Shown: positions 25,101 to 40,027, counted from the first letter of the stretch. The stretch: DNA of 64,000 nt from Nemania diffusa (GCA_038501195.1 JBBPUQ010000010.1:637501-701500), one strand, 5' to 3'. Program-made: numbers and translations. Notes: a model not told the origin generated them from the letters alone.

Positions 25101-26659
25101 AGGCGTGGTCCCGGACACAGTTTTATTCTCCTCAAAGACGGAAAAATTCGATTCACTCTGGGAAGTTGCCTCGCCTGGGTGACTGCTAAGGGGCTGGACG
25201 ATCTGAGCTGCTTGGGAATTGCTTGGCGTCGAACCTCTATTGGTGATGTACGAATGCTGGCTTGCCGTTTCCTGAGAGGTCTCCGGGCTAGCGTACTGTT
25301 GAAAGGATGCAGGAATGGTGCTGTAAGATGTCACTGGGGAGGTGGCGGTAACAATATCGGAGTTATGCTGCACCTGGGTTTCAAAAACCGGTCTTGGTTC
25401 ATTGACAGGCTCTTGGGATCGGCCGGTTGGCGCTACGTGCAACAGACCTTGGTTATGGTTGGCTGAAACATTAACTCCAAAGTTCGTAGATGTATTTGGG
25501 GTCACGAAGAACCCGGAAACGCCTACGAAGTTTGGATCGTGTTGATGAGATGGGATACCTGAGGAGGAGGGAGGAGGAGCAGGAGGAGCCGGTGGCGAGT
25601 CTCGCAATAAGCCTTGCGGAGCTGCAGGATCGCCTGAGAGTTGGCTTTCCACCAACAAATCAGCAGGCCTGTGGTGGCTACTGTGCGCCTCGGAGGCCGA
25701 TGTACAAGATATCTCTTGCGAATCGGGGATGACGCGCGGATCTCTCGCTGCAATGCCGCTAACACGTATGTGCTCCGGGAGAGTCGTCTGCGACGAAGCT
25801 TGACTTCCCTGCGAGGAGGGAACGATGACGCGGAATTCAGATGGGTCAAAGGCCCACGGACCGGGAAGCTCAACCACTATTTGCGCCCCTTGCGGTTTTG
25901 CGACCGGTTTCGCCTGCGCCAGTTCGTCAGCCTCTCGGTTTCCGATATCCGAGCGGCCTGGTGGCGTTAGTTGACCAGTCGACCTTGCGCGTGGAGCTCG
26001 GAGGTGAGAGACAGTGGAAATCCCTTCTCCCGTCTTGCTAGTTGATTCCGTAAATATGCTGTCGGAGTGCCTCTGCTCAAGCCTTCTGTCCCTTCGTTTC
26101 TGGCCAGGCGCCTGCACGGGATCCGTCTCCTGTGTTGATTCCGGTGGCGGCGAACTGTTATCGTGGCCAGGCGCATTGGCGGTCTTAGAAGCTTCCTCGT
26201 TCTTCTTATCCCTCCAAGCGTTGATAGCAATGGCTGTCACGTTTGGTGCTGGTTCCTGTACTCTGGTTAGCAATGAATACGATGCAAGGCAGCGCAAGGC
26301 AGCGCAAGGCAACGCAAGGCAATATTTAGGTGGTTCCATGCATGGGAGCGTACCCAGGTTGGTTCGTAAGGGCGGCCGTGCTCGTCAATACCGTCCCAGT
26401 CTACCAGATAGAGGATGCTCCCGTGGTCTATCTTCTCGTCGAGAATGTCGCGGATGGTAAACCAGTCTCCGTTAGATTCGGACGATATCTTCCGTTTTCG
26501 CTTCTTCGCTGTAGACTTAGGAGGCTTAGGCCTCGGCTTGGGCTTCGGCTTGGGTATAGGCGTGCGCTCACGTTCGCGCTCGAGGCTTGGGTGGTCTCGA
26601 GGCCGCTTCCGATTATCGTGTATTGGTTTTGGGGGCCTTTCCGGGTCGACCGTATTCAT
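22179..26659 (-). CDS. Chromodomain protein with HDA1-complex subunit 2/3-like domain and C-terminal coiled coil
   Basis: Exons 26659-26354, 26255-23388, 23340-23158 and 23102-22179 join in frame to 1426 residues. Residues ~65-115 form a chromodomain (DWFTIRDILDEKIDHGSILY, YLVDWDGIDEHGRPYEPTW joined over the first intron to EPAPNVTAIAINAW), with aromatic residues for methyl-lysine binding. A Ser/Pro/Gln-rich ~600-residue linker follows. Residues ~745-1060 (CEYLVTLPFQTSSRPQYNDI ... KILILARPGKLMDLLDHVIQ) match the class II HDAC complex subunit 2/3 family, a helicase-like fold without ATPase motifs. Exons 3-4 are a long coiled coil (ELERKLAEANDALL, ERELxQRVKEQK-type heptads) and a Ser/Pro/Gly tail. 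The layout suggests a heterochromatin reader that holds a class II histone deacetylase, like SHREC/HCHC-type silencing complexes. The start could be further upstream (frame open to 26872); I chose the ATG at 26659. Confidence 0.85.
26284..26323. repeat. Four 10-bp tandem repeats inside the first intron of the chromodomain gene
   Basis: The unit GCAAGGCAGC is present four times, the last two with one and two changed bases at the end. It lies wholly within the 98-bp intron 26256-26353 and fills 40% of it. Confidence 0.9.
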
Positions 26660-28294
26660 TGACCGAGTTACTCGTCGAGGACGATCTGTGGCGACATGCA
26701 GCCCATGAATTAGTCTGACTGCAGCTCTGTAGCTTTCTCGCAAAAAGACGGATGGTTTAATAACCGAGCTGGAATGCTGGGCCGAGGTTCCATTAAGTGT
26801 TGAGTAGCGTTGGGCAGTTGTGCGACAAGAATTGTGCTCACCTTGACCGTCCTGCGGTATTTGCAAGTCCACTAACTCAGGTGTAAGTCCAAGGTCATCA
26901 GCAACTTATCGCTACCTGGAAGCTATCAACGTACTGTCCAGCCTTGTATGCGTTGTACCTTAGGTAAGTACTCGGGTTGCCAGGGGGCGACTGCAGGTGT
27001 CAAAGCCTGTGGCTGAGGAGCTGTTAGCGTGGCGAGGGTATAACTATCCACTGTATTTGGGGCTTGTTAGCGCCTGTACGGGGAAAGGAGAGAGGTTAGC
27101 CGCAGCTTACACAGGCAACTCCCAGGTAGGTATCCATATAACATGGGAATATAGGCTAGGTACCTATTCTCTACCCAACTACAACAGTGATGTGATGGTG
27201 CCTAGGTAAAATACTCGTTAGAAGATTTCATTTATGGATCATGTGTCGATAGATGGTAAGGTTTCGGAATATTGGCACCACTAACGTGCGTTTTATTAGG
27301 TTCAACTAAGGAGAAGTAGCAACGCTTACTGCGTATGGTCATACTTACTTTAGAAATCTGTTAGCTAAATCTCACATGTACCTACCCCCTTAGATAAATA
27401 CTTGCTGATGCCTACGACGCTCAAAGCGCTAAGGAATGTTTGAGCAGAGTGAAAAAACATCAAGAAGAACTTAGGCTACAACGAGTAGGACCTTCTCGGA
27501 ATCCTACCTTCGTACTCAAAGTTTAACAACATGAGGTAAGAACTTGGAGAGCTTGAACAACCAGATCTAGCTAACCAACCCATGTTTCTGCGTTGACAGT
27601 CTATGGAGCGATAAATAGCAATCTTCTAGTACTTGTTTGAGAGGAGGAAACTCGTGGGAATAACTATAAATCACATAAGGAAACGGACACGTGCATAAAG
27701 CTAACTTGATCAGCCATCTTCCAGTCTAGAGAATAAATTAATGTCTTAATCAGAGAGGTACAATCAGTAGGGAATCTATCAGAAAGCAAACGAAGAGAGT
27801 TAAAAATAAACACACTCAACTGCAAACCTTTGAAATGTAACAAGCCATTGATGAGCCGCGCACCGTTGCTAGAAACGTGGACAGGAATCAGCACTATGAT
27901 AGCTGTTTAAGCAGAGTTTCAATGCTTCAAAAATAATATCATCAAGTTACACATTGACGAGGTTTGTAATATAATACTAGTACAGCTTGACGTTAAATAA
28001 AACCAGGTACTACTACCCAATATCCGAACTCCTCGCCAAATATCTCTTACAACTCCAAAACCCATCCATCCAATACAAATTGTAGGTATAAGCAGAAACC
28101 AAACAAGATAATGACAAAGAGTTTTCGCCCGAGCCCACCGGGCGTATGCAACGCCTTACAACCTCCAGGTCTACATGACCACGACAAGCAGCACTCCAGG
28201 CGCCGCAACCATGAATATTTCTAACCATTTCTTATACAACATCGTACAGTACGTCTCTCGTCTCCTATCGCTAACCAGGAAGTCTCGTAATGTC
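26660..28294. other. 1.6-kb intergenic region upstream of the chromodomain gene
   Basis: Holds the promoter of the chromodomain gene and the 3' end of the GMC fusion gene. Part of 26660-26872 may be coding or 5' leader, since the frame is open there. A CCTACC/TAGGTA tract occurs around 27120-27210. No other gene is supported. Confidence 0.4.
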
Positions 28295-31200
28295 CTACTG
28301 AGAAAGTAGCTCACCCGAGTTCATCAAATCCTGGTACTCGTCGTCGAATCCCTCAAACTTATAGCCGGCTGGGCGAACCACGCGATCGACTTCTTCTAGG
28401 ACGAACGGGTAGACGTCCTTCCAAGCATTACGGCCCATCCAGCAGTCAAGGTGTCCGTAGTCCGGTACGACCCGACGGCGGTACCGGATGCCCGTCTCGT
28501 GGCGGGTACCGAAGGTGTCGCTGAGGATTTCAAACGTGCGCTCCGTGCTCTCGGGGCTCAGCACGGCATTATCGCCACCAACGAACAGCAGGAAAGGGAT
28601 GTCCTTGAGCTTCCGGATATTCTCCGGAGTGTCGAGGCGCTCGTACAGCGGGCCGTTGGACATGACGTGTCCCTGGAAGCCTTGCTTCATAAGCAAATGC
28701 AGCAGTGTCATGTTGACGCCGCCAAAGAAGCGGTCGATCTGTCGGTGGGTAGCTTCGTTGAGATTGCGATGGTTCCAGCAGCGGGCAAACACAAGAGAGA
28801 CCCGGTGGCAGCTCGCATTGTTGCAGATCTCCTTGCGCTCGTCTGGCATGAATCGCAGCAGCTCATTCAGCGCTCGCTGTAGGTAACTATCGTTCTTCCC
28901 TGTACTGCAGCTGAACCAGTTGCCCGCGAATAAGCGGTAGATCCTGTCTGCCGGGATTGGCAGCGCTAAGATCTTAATCATGTTCATGCAGTTCCAGATC
29001 GGGTTCATGAATACCTGACTGCAGGTCACACCCTTTACCCAGTTTGCCGGAATGGTGCCGTCAAGAAGCCCTGTCGAAAATGCTACACTTCCCATGCAAT
29101 GGGCGATGGTATAGATTGATTCCGGCTCGAGCTTTGTGCTGTCTGTCTCGCCCCTTAAATTGGTATGTTCAGGCTCTGCGTAAGTGGGATACTCTTTGCG
29201 AATGAGTTCGAGGCATGCCCGGATATCAAGACGTGCATCAAACGTTGTCCAGTCATTTTGGGCTACCATCAGCACTCCGATACGATGAACCGTGATAAAC
29301 ACGCGATAGCCAGCACGTCGGAAGTAGTTGACGGCGTTGAAACGAATTGTAGGCAGTGCAAAAATCTGATGGTCCACCGAGGCGCCCGGTATCATGAATA
29401 AGTTCTTGGTTGGAACTGTTGTATTGGTTGGTTCCCACATATACAGACTGGTGATAACACCATCACGAGCTCTGATTTTGTATGACTTTGTGCGAGGCGT
29501 GTCGTTGATAAAGCCCGAATATGTCGGGCTGGGATATTGTAGTGGCGTGAGAGGTGCTAAGAATAAGGACATGGATTTTCGCGTGAAGAACGAAACAAAA
29601 TTTGCAACACTCTTCACTTTCCCAATAATGTTGCTGCCTGTTGGAGCCAACGTGAGCATCTCGGAAACGAAGTCTCGTGGCTCGATTCGCATAATGCCTT
29701 GAGCAACAACTTTCCTCTTCACACCGAAGCCATCTCCATCTAGGTGCGTCCTTGATCCTCTTGGGAGCTCCGTAATAGTAACGTAGAGCGTACTCGTAGA
29801 TTTCCAGAACTGCACCGGTGCAAGTGCCACCGAAGAATCGACTACTTTATAGCCATGGAAGTGAAGTCTCTGCTCATTTGTGCCGTACATGTCAAAATCA
29901 TAGGTCAGATTCCGAGTTCCGGGTGCTTTGGTGTCAACCAAGAACAAGTTGAAATTTCCTCGTCGAACCATAAATGGGGACCCCTCCAGCGTTGGGCATG
30001 AGAAGGTACCCGTTAGGTTTGCCGAGTGTTTAGGATCATTCACAACGGACCTTGTGTTGAAAGCTTGCACGCTGAGAAAGAAGCGCGCTGTCTCACACAG
30101 GGATTTCGCTGTTCTAGCTGCTAGTTCGTAGTCATCGATATTGTCTCTAAAATGGGAGTCATCGTTGTGAAGGCGGTGGATGTGCCCAGACATCACCTCA
30201 GTAAAGCCAAAGCCACCATCTTTCATGCGACGGGCAGAGGTAATCGACTTGTGCGCGTTGTAGATCCCGTCCTCTTCTTCGCTCTCTTCCGGGCGCTGCT
30301 TCACTAACTGTTGCTCTAATAAGTGCTTCTGTCGATACTTTGGGTGTTTGGGGGACCCAAACAGATCTAAAACCTCGTTCTTTTCAGGGCTGACAACCAG
30401 TCCCTTGCGCTTTGCATACAGATCCAAGGAGCGTTCTGCTAAAGCGGTGATAGTTGCAAACGGATTCGCTCCCAGAGAAGCTGGAATAATTGCACCATCT
30501 GTGACAATGAGACCATCATGAGTACTCGTGCCATCTCCCGTGAATACTTCGCCGGCATGGTTTGTGACACCTGTGTTGCCAGAGTCCGCCATACATGCAC
30601 CCCTATGCTCGGGTCAGTTACTTGTGATAACAGTTGATGTTCATAATTAGGGGCTTACCCGATAGGGTGAACCGTAATTTGCTGTTGGCTCATGAGAGAA
30701 TAGAAGGGGTTCTGCACAAATGTCCCTCCAGCGGCTCGGGTGGCTTTCTCGAGAACGTGATTCAAGTACTTAACATGATCACTACGACCAACACCAATGA
30801 ATTCAAGGACTGGCTTGTCCTCCTTGAGCGTCAGATACGCTTGATTGCCTGTTTTCAATTAGCATTGGATAATACCGAGAAGAGAAATCGCGACTGCTTA
30901 CTGTCATGAGACATGATGAGATAAACTTGAGTCTTCTCTATAGCGCCCTTTCGGAAATAGGGTCCTAGGAAGAGACTACCGGCACGGGCGAGGTTCGCCT
31001 TGACCCTTTCCACCAGAGATTCCCCCGTCTCCTCAACACGACCAGGCATGAGTTCGAGGAGTGCCTGCATGAAGGGAGCAAGGGCGCCAGGAATAGTTCC
31101 TTCCTCGATGACATATCCATCTAGCGGATTTGTATGGCCCTTTCTGTTATCAATAATGCCAGTGATGCAAGGTCCAATTGGGTGATATGGTGATGGGAAT

Positions 31201-32765
31201 TGTTTCCCCATAGCATTGACCTCGTAGTCCGTGTTATAACTAGTAAATAAGTGTTAGGACGGTCACAATAGATGCAAGTAATCGCAACTCACCCAAAGGC
31301 CAACATGTCACCATTTCCGCTCATATTCTGGCCAACTTTGTCGCTCATCTTCAAGCCCATCTGTTTACTTCGGAGTAAGATTTCCGTCGTACCGATGGCG
31401 CCAGCACCGAGAAATACAGCCTCTTTTGCATGAACCCACATTAGGTCATTATGAAAATTGGCTTTGAAGTGGCCACGGTTTCCGCCATGCCAGGCGAAAT
31501 AGACAAGGTAGCCTTTGCCGTCAGGGGATTTAGTTATATATCGTACTTCTGATTCGCAGAACATATCAGCGCCCCAGTTCCAGGCATCGGCTAGGTAGGT
31601 AACAAGCGTGGTAGTCTTCGACCCATCGTTCAAGCCAGTGGCATCTTGGCCGGTAGAAGCAGATGCAGACATTTCGACGCCACAGCTATTCGGCCCGTTG
31701 CGAAATCGCGTCGTCTGTTTCACTCGACCGAACTTTTCTGACATATTTAGGTACTCTGCTTGCTTTTTGAGAAGTTCGAGCTTTGGGAGTCGAGGCCAAT
31801 CTTTCGGATACTCCTCGGGTTCTAGGACGCTTGCAGCTTTGTCATAGTCTGGTCAAGTTGAATGTTAACAAATTGTAATAACGAATCGAATTACAGGTTC
31901 CGCTAGCGGCATTTTAGGAGGCGGATGGCTACTCACATTGCTTCAAGCAACCCTTATTATCTCTAATTTCCTTAGGCCATTGTTCGAATTGGAGTACATC
32001 CTCGTCAGCCTCCAAGAAGACATTGGCGTTTATCAAACTTGTTCCTCCAAGCCCTGTCAAATGTGTAAGCGAACGAAGCCCTGCATTATGATAATATGAC
32101 AACCTACCATTGCCAACTAGTGCATTTTGGCCGTTACCTAAGATTAGGTGATACATGCCGGTCGGGTCTCCGCCGTTGACGATCTTCTTAGGGAGCCATT
32201 GGGGCGCAAATTGACCCGAGTAGTGCAGTTGGTCGAGGGCATCTCCCGTGCCGCTGGGAAACTCGCCAGGCCAGCGCTCCTTGCCGCGTTCGAGAAGACA
32301 GACATGCTTACCGGCGCGAGCCATTTGCGAGGCAGCAACGCCACCGCCATAGCCAGAACCAATGACAACACAATCGTAGGCGTGGCGCATCAGTTCCATT
32401 GGCTTTGAGATCCTGGGGAAGGTTGACGTCTTAGGATCGTCGGCCCAGGTTCGTATATGTGCGAAGGAACGGGACCTTGGCCCACCAGCTTCATTTGCAT
32501 GAGCATTATGAAGATCTGTTGCGAAGGAGCCCGTCTGGTTACCATTTACGGTACCATTTGAGGAACTTCGACTGGATGGGCGCGTGTGCCCGTCACTAGG
32601 CCATGTGTCTGCCCGGCCATGGGAGCCGTTGACGCCGTTGACGCCATTCACGCCATTCACACCATTCACCCTCTTGTAGGTGCCGTTTATGTTAGTAAAA
32701 TCCGCTCCAGTCGCCTGTGCTGCCTCCGCGCTACCATCCACATCGACTGGGATGGCTGCTGGCAT
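28295..32765 (-). CDS. GMC (cholesterol-oxidase-like) oxidoreductase fused to an alpha/beta hydrolase with Cys nucleophile
   Basis: Six exons (32765-32108, 32053-31937, 31848-31293, 31239-30902, 30848-30659, 30602-28295) give 1388 residues, all phases consistent, introns 53-88 bp. After a disordered start with NGV repeats, residues 131-~640 are a FAD-binding GMC oxidoreductase: DCVVIGSGYGGG (Rossmann), LTGLGG-type FAD loop reading GNGLGGTSLINANVF over an intron, and HPIGGACMADSG near the C-terminus with the catalytic-region His. This order resembles bacterial class I cholesterol oxidases. The last ~450 residues are an alpha/beta hydrolase (FMIPGASVDHQIF) whose elbow reads AHCMGS, with Cys1122 where Ser is usual; Asp1297 in VGGDNAVLSP and His1337 in DYGHLDCW complete a Cys-Asp-His triad. 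A sterol or other hydrophobic alcohol as substrate is an inference. Confidence 0.88.
32625..32669. repeat. Five 9-bp repeats coding NGV units in the GMC fusion
   Basis: Five tandem 9-bp units (GCCGTTGAC, then GCCATTCAC types on the plus strand) code for repeated Val-Asn-Gly in the disordered N-terminus of the fusion protein at residues ~34-47. The unit count may vary among strains. Confidence 0.85.
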
Positions 32766-35700
32766 GGTCTCGGCTTGACCCGTGTTCGGGACTTTGGGTC
32801 CAAACAGTCGGGACTACACAGCGGGAGCGTAGGTCTAAACCACAACGGGAGAAAAAAAAAAGGAGAAAAAGGAACCGTGATCTTCCTACGGAGGATAAAG
32901 GTGAGAGGTCTTCGAGGGATAAGCGAGACCAGAGCAGAGAGGTATACTGCGATAGGTATTTGCAGTAGGAAGCGAGATTGTCTTGCGTTTGAGGACACTC
33001 AGGTAGCAAGGTTGAAAGGAATGTACCTTCATATATAGAATCCGAGCGAGACAACGGGGTGGATTGTAATATGCCACCCCCGAAGAGTCAACAAGGGTCG
33101 ATATGACCAGCAACCTCATCCCACAGGAACAGCCCTATGCTACCAAGACCCCCTTGCTCCGTGGGTCCCCGAAGCCCATCCCAAGCCGTTGCACCCGAAA
33201 GAGATTAGAGGTTGGGGACCATGTTCGTTGGCGTAGAACTAAGTAGTTCTAGTGTGGTGTAGGTAGTTACATACATAGTTGGAGGAGGAGTGGCACTGCC
33301 AGGGGGCTAAGCTAAGAGCATCAGACACGATCCCCCCAGTATGTATGTATATATATCATCGATATACATAGAAACTAGCAAATGAGACGACTTTGAATTA
33401 GCCTCTAGCAACCGTTTTTACTGTACATACCATGGATGATGCAACAGCGTAATAAGGAATCCTTTTGGGGGAGGGATTAACATTGGTCAATGTATACCTA
33501 CATGTCACCACGATTTACCCGTGCGTGGCATGTATGTAGAGCCGATCTGAGCAAGTATGTATGCGTACAGAATACTTTACAGTGGGTAGGTCGGTAGTCG
33601 ACGATGTTTTTGTTCGCATGGGCACAAATCAAAAGACACGACATCGTACTGCAGGAGCGGACCGACTGCCTGAAGCAGCTAGACTGCCGAGCGATCATAT
33701 CAGTTAAGATGATTAATTGCACAAGGATCCAATCGAAAACACGTTCGGTAACTGCTGCCCCAACTCCATACAGCATGGCGGGAACTACCTATGCGTACTT
33801 ACGCCATACTATTATTGGAGATCGTTCAATCGTTTTTCTGAATGTATTTCGGCGCAGAACACTGGACACTTGCCTAGCCTAAGCTATCTAGTGCTGATGA
33901 CACTACCGATAGGTTGCACACTAACAAGGGTGAGTACGCAAGATTACCTAAGTACCTACAGTAAACTGCTAAGTACAGTACCAGACTAACTAAATACCTA
34001 ACCGACGGTAAAGGATTTCAATTGAACAATCGAAGTAGGCGACGGTTCAATTGACTATGTGATAGAAGGGATGGTTTAGGGCTGTTTTCTGCACTTGATA
34101 CTGACACAATTCGCTTGGTTAAATCAAGCTAGAAAATAGCTAAACTGATTATCATTGCCTTCGACGAAATTTCTAAACAATTGGATGTATTAAGAGCTTT
34201 AGTGACCGTTTTAAAGACCCTGGATTAGCTTATTTCTAAGTACATGTTTAGCTTTCAGATACAGGTATGTGAAGATGTGTTCCTAAGAGTAATACAGAGT
34301 ACCTATCTCCCTATACGTAATATATAAGATAAAATATGAGGACTAAAGTAGATAGGGCAGTAGGTACTACGTAGATAGAAAACAATAGGGGTTACTGAGT
34401 TCAATGAAGTCGTAGACATATCCACTAACTCGTAGCGATGTTTTGTGGCATATAAGTACTGTAGATAGATCTGAGCTGATACCAGGAGCTGAAGATTGGA
34501 GTACAGAAGATAGACATTGTGATTGGCCATTGAACGATTTCAGGGTCTGAGCTGATAATTTAGCCCATGTAAGCTGTAGTGAGCAGCCCAAATTTAGAAT
34601 CAACACCTCAAATAGACAGCAGGCAACTTGGGCACTGTATAGGGGACCAATCAAAATGAACACAAAAATAGCATAGACTAACCCAAAAGATATGCCGGTA
34701 TGGTTCCCGAGAGACCTGGAAAGCTCAAAGAACCGCTTCGACTTGGCATCTCGCTTCAATCTAAACTACTGTACCTACATACCGTCAGTATAATAAACGA
34801 CCACATGTCCGTAAAGAAAGGGGAACGCCATCAATAAACCACATCGTCAACTCGATGGGCACTACCTTATGTAGATACTTGCTAAAATGTCTAGCACTTC
34901 CGCGGCATATATACACTAAGCGATACCTAGGTAGGTAGGTATAATGCTGCCTTGTTAGCATATACAGTAGGTAGCCAGGTACCGGAGGAAGATTAAGATA
35001 ACCTAGCACTCCCCTGGAGACACTATTATCACTCTAGTATAAGTCGATCCCGAAATTAGAGTCGGCAACGCAACGGCGATAAGGCTGAATGTTTAGAACA
35101 GGGAGTATCTTGGAGGGGGGTCAGTTTCAGTGCTTTACAATCACCTAACCTACCTACCTAAATGTAGGTATACATACACCCCAACTCGTCCTACCCAGGA
35201 CCTAATTAGAACTCCCTATAACCTTAGGCAGCCAGTCGGGTTCCCAAAACCGTAGTTCACAGGATTTCCGCCACAACAGCCAGACGACAATCCTCTTCGC
35301 CTATTGTTCCGAGTGACGACAAGTACCATGCTTCTCTTAGCCTTTCCCAGAAGCAACGTCTCATCATCCTCCCGAACGTGCTGCGGCCCAATGTAACGAC
35401 CCGACCCCCTGGGGACGAAAAAAAGGGCGACACGTTGTGTGCAGAGTATATCGAGAGCTGACGCTGCGCTACCTAGTCCAGCCATTTACGCATAATAGAT
35501 TTTAACTATACTTATAGAATTCGGGCCTATGAATACAAACTGCAGTCACTTCGCCGTTGCCGAAATGCCCAGCATGCAGAGTTATCAGTCTCCAAATTTA
35601 GTTGCCGTCGCTGAAATCAGCACTGGCTCTATTAGAGCATCCTAAATTGGAACGCTTTTGGGGTGCTATTGGGGGAGGCGAAGAGAGAGGAGAGGAGGGG

Positions 35701-38285
35701 AAGAGGGGCAGCATCCCAAGAGCATGGATCCAGAATATAGCATGATGTTTTAGTGCGTACAGAGCTAGTACGACATATATGCAGATCAAAAAGGAACCTA
35801 CGCAGCATAGCTCAGACGCTTATTTGCTCGCGACTCTCCAAAATGAGGCCTGCAAACTGCAATACGACATCACTAACGGCACTGCACTTGGATCACCAGT
35901 AATCCCCCGTTTCTCTAAGCGCCCGCGTTTCACTGGTTCGAGTGAGAGGAGATCTCTCCTCACTCCTCACTATGTTTAGACGGGCTGAGCGGATGTCGTG
36001 CCCCGATGTCACTGTCTTGTCGATCGCTCTCCTGGCGCGGCTTCTGCTTTATTTACTACGGTCTCGTTAATTCTCGGCGCAAGACGAGGAAGAGCAGATA
36101 GAGACCTCTATACGAAACGACCCGGGCTCTAAAGCCGTCTCACGTTATCGGGCGTTACGTGGCTGAATCACCACCCCCGAGTACAGCCTTACTTATACAC
36201 GCGATCCCGGGTCTCAGCAAGTAGGGTCATTGTGACGTCGTATGTACGGCACACGGAGGCGATCGGCGTAACTAATAATCTTCGAAATATATGAACCAGT
36301 TGCCTAGTGTCGGGATGCTGGGCGATTATTTACCGTGATCTGGTAGGCGAAGCCCCTGCAAGGACGAGCACAACTAAGACATTGACTTAGCCTTCCCAAC
36401 GCCTCGGATCATAACGTCTTACGATCTTTGTCTCTGTGGACAGGTCCAAAACAACACAAACATCCATTGGCTCCCTCCACACCGATATATTGAAAGAGCT
36501 TCGGTGGAAGGTATGAAATAACGGGAACACGCGGCCGAGAGCCCAGGCATGTGCAAGGAGAAATTACTACCACGTAGCATTCATCGTCCAAGGAGCTGAA
36601 TATTCTAACCGATCTCCAGGGTCTAACGGTTGACAATTGGTGCTGAGGACTTTCATAGTAACCCGCGTTATCGCCCCAAAATGAAACTTTCCCCCGATTG
36701 AGGATCTAGGACTTCGCCGTGGAGTCGGAGCCAAGCATCAGCTAATATAAGATAGGCTACTTCAGAAGAGCCAATAAGAGGCAGAAATCCGATGCTCGAT
36801 ATAGCATTATCAAACAAGAGACGCACTCATCGTCTCTACTGTAGACCAAGATGCTACTTAGGACCTTACTAACCTAATTTGCTATACCTATAATATATAA
36901 CCATTGAGATTACTATTTTAGCATCATAACCATCCATCCCGTTGACAGAACTGCCTAGGGCAAGACACCCTCAGCTCGGAATACCTCATACCAGCATGCT
37001 AGCCTTCCAATAGGCATCGCCATTCGGTGTGGTGCAGCCTAGACCATCATACCCCCAGGAAGCATGGTATCTGCCAAACCCAAGCATCGCCCCGTCTAGG
37101 TTAGCTATTGGCATCATGAGATTCCTTGCATACATCCCAACGATCACGGCGTCGGTTTTCCAAACATGCTCATACTACTCCCGGGTTGTACTCATCACAC
37201 TGGATGTAGGAGGTTGGTATCACATAACCTCTATCATGATCTGCTTTATGTATACCAACTAGCAAACCATAATAGCTGTGGCATGTGATGGCACCAGGAA
37301 TCCTTCCTGCGGCCGTGACAGCTAACAACCAGGGTGAACTTTGCTTCCGTTGTTACTAATCATCTGCCATGCAGGCGTGACGTCTGCAGGGTTGTCATAA
37401 TGCCCCTTGACATGTTTCTGATCCTTCGCAGGACCCAAGTAGAGACACCGACATGCCCCCCCCCCCTTCGCGAAGACACTCTCTATTTTTTATACATAGA
37501 TCGGCTAGCCATACCTTATCGGTATTGTAAGGCGACGTTTCGATATCCCGTGGACCATCACTGGCCAACCGTTTCGGAGCCCTGTTGATCTGCGAACATA
37601 TCATAACCACCCTAGCTACAATGATATCCGCCTGCCTACACCTCGCAGGCAACCATGCGAACAGAGACCGCGTGCGCCCTACCAGTCGAGGCAGGAGTTG
37701 GGTAAGTATGATCCCGGCTGTCCGGTAGGATGGGGATTGCAGGGTTGGGACTGTCCAGACATCGGCATGCAACATAAAAACGCAAGCTAGCCGAGATCCT
37801 TCTTGGATTACATATCATTAATAACCACACACATCGCAAGGCTGCCGTAAAATCATGTCTAAGAGCTAACAACGCCATAGCAAAGGTCCGATGAGGCATA
37901 ACAGCTATTATAAAAAGGCGTTGGGATGAGTATATGTGTATACACCTCCCCATGTGATGAGCTCACCTATTATTTATAAGTAGATTCTTGCACATTCCGC
38001 GGCTATAACCAAGCAACCCAGTACTATACTCGCGTAAGTAGAAGAGTTGGCACACTAGTGACATAGTTATTCCACGCAAACATCATTTGAATTCATTATC
38101 ATGGCAACATATCGCTCCCAACGCCGGAATCGCTACTGCTTCCTCGGTAGGGAAGTTATTGTACACGCAACTGAAACGAAACACCCGTCCATGCATCTAC
38201 CCATGGAGGTGTTCCCCCCGGTCGAAGCCTAAAAAAGCCATTGCAACGCCCGCCAACAAGGTTCATATTCCTTCGGTTATCACCT
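32766..38285. other. 5.5-kb gene-poor region
   Basis: I find no reading frame with family resemblance or with joinable exons. Features seen: TAGGTAGGTAGG at 34927-34942, CCTACCTACC with an adjacent TAGGTA at 35148-35170 (able to fold back), ATGTATGTATATATAT near 33340, and an 11-base C run at 37456-37466. Several frames of 70-130 codons exist on both strands but none has biased codons or a recognisable motif. The right-hand part (36900-38080) contains CT-rich tracts. It may hold an unrecognised small gene, a non-coding RNA or old, decayed repeats. Confidence 0.4.

Positions 38286-40027
<1,742 letters not shown>

Noticed and set aside
28295..32765. Possibility that the GMC-hydrolase gene is part of a secondary-metabolite cluster
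   Set aside because: No polyketide synthase, peptide synthetase, terpene cyclase, P450, transporter or pathway regulator is near; neighbours are a chromatin gene and GDH.
34367..34759. 130-codon minus frame with hydrophobic segments in the gene desert
   Set aside because: Composition follows the AT-rich background, no family resemblance and no splice-compatible extension.
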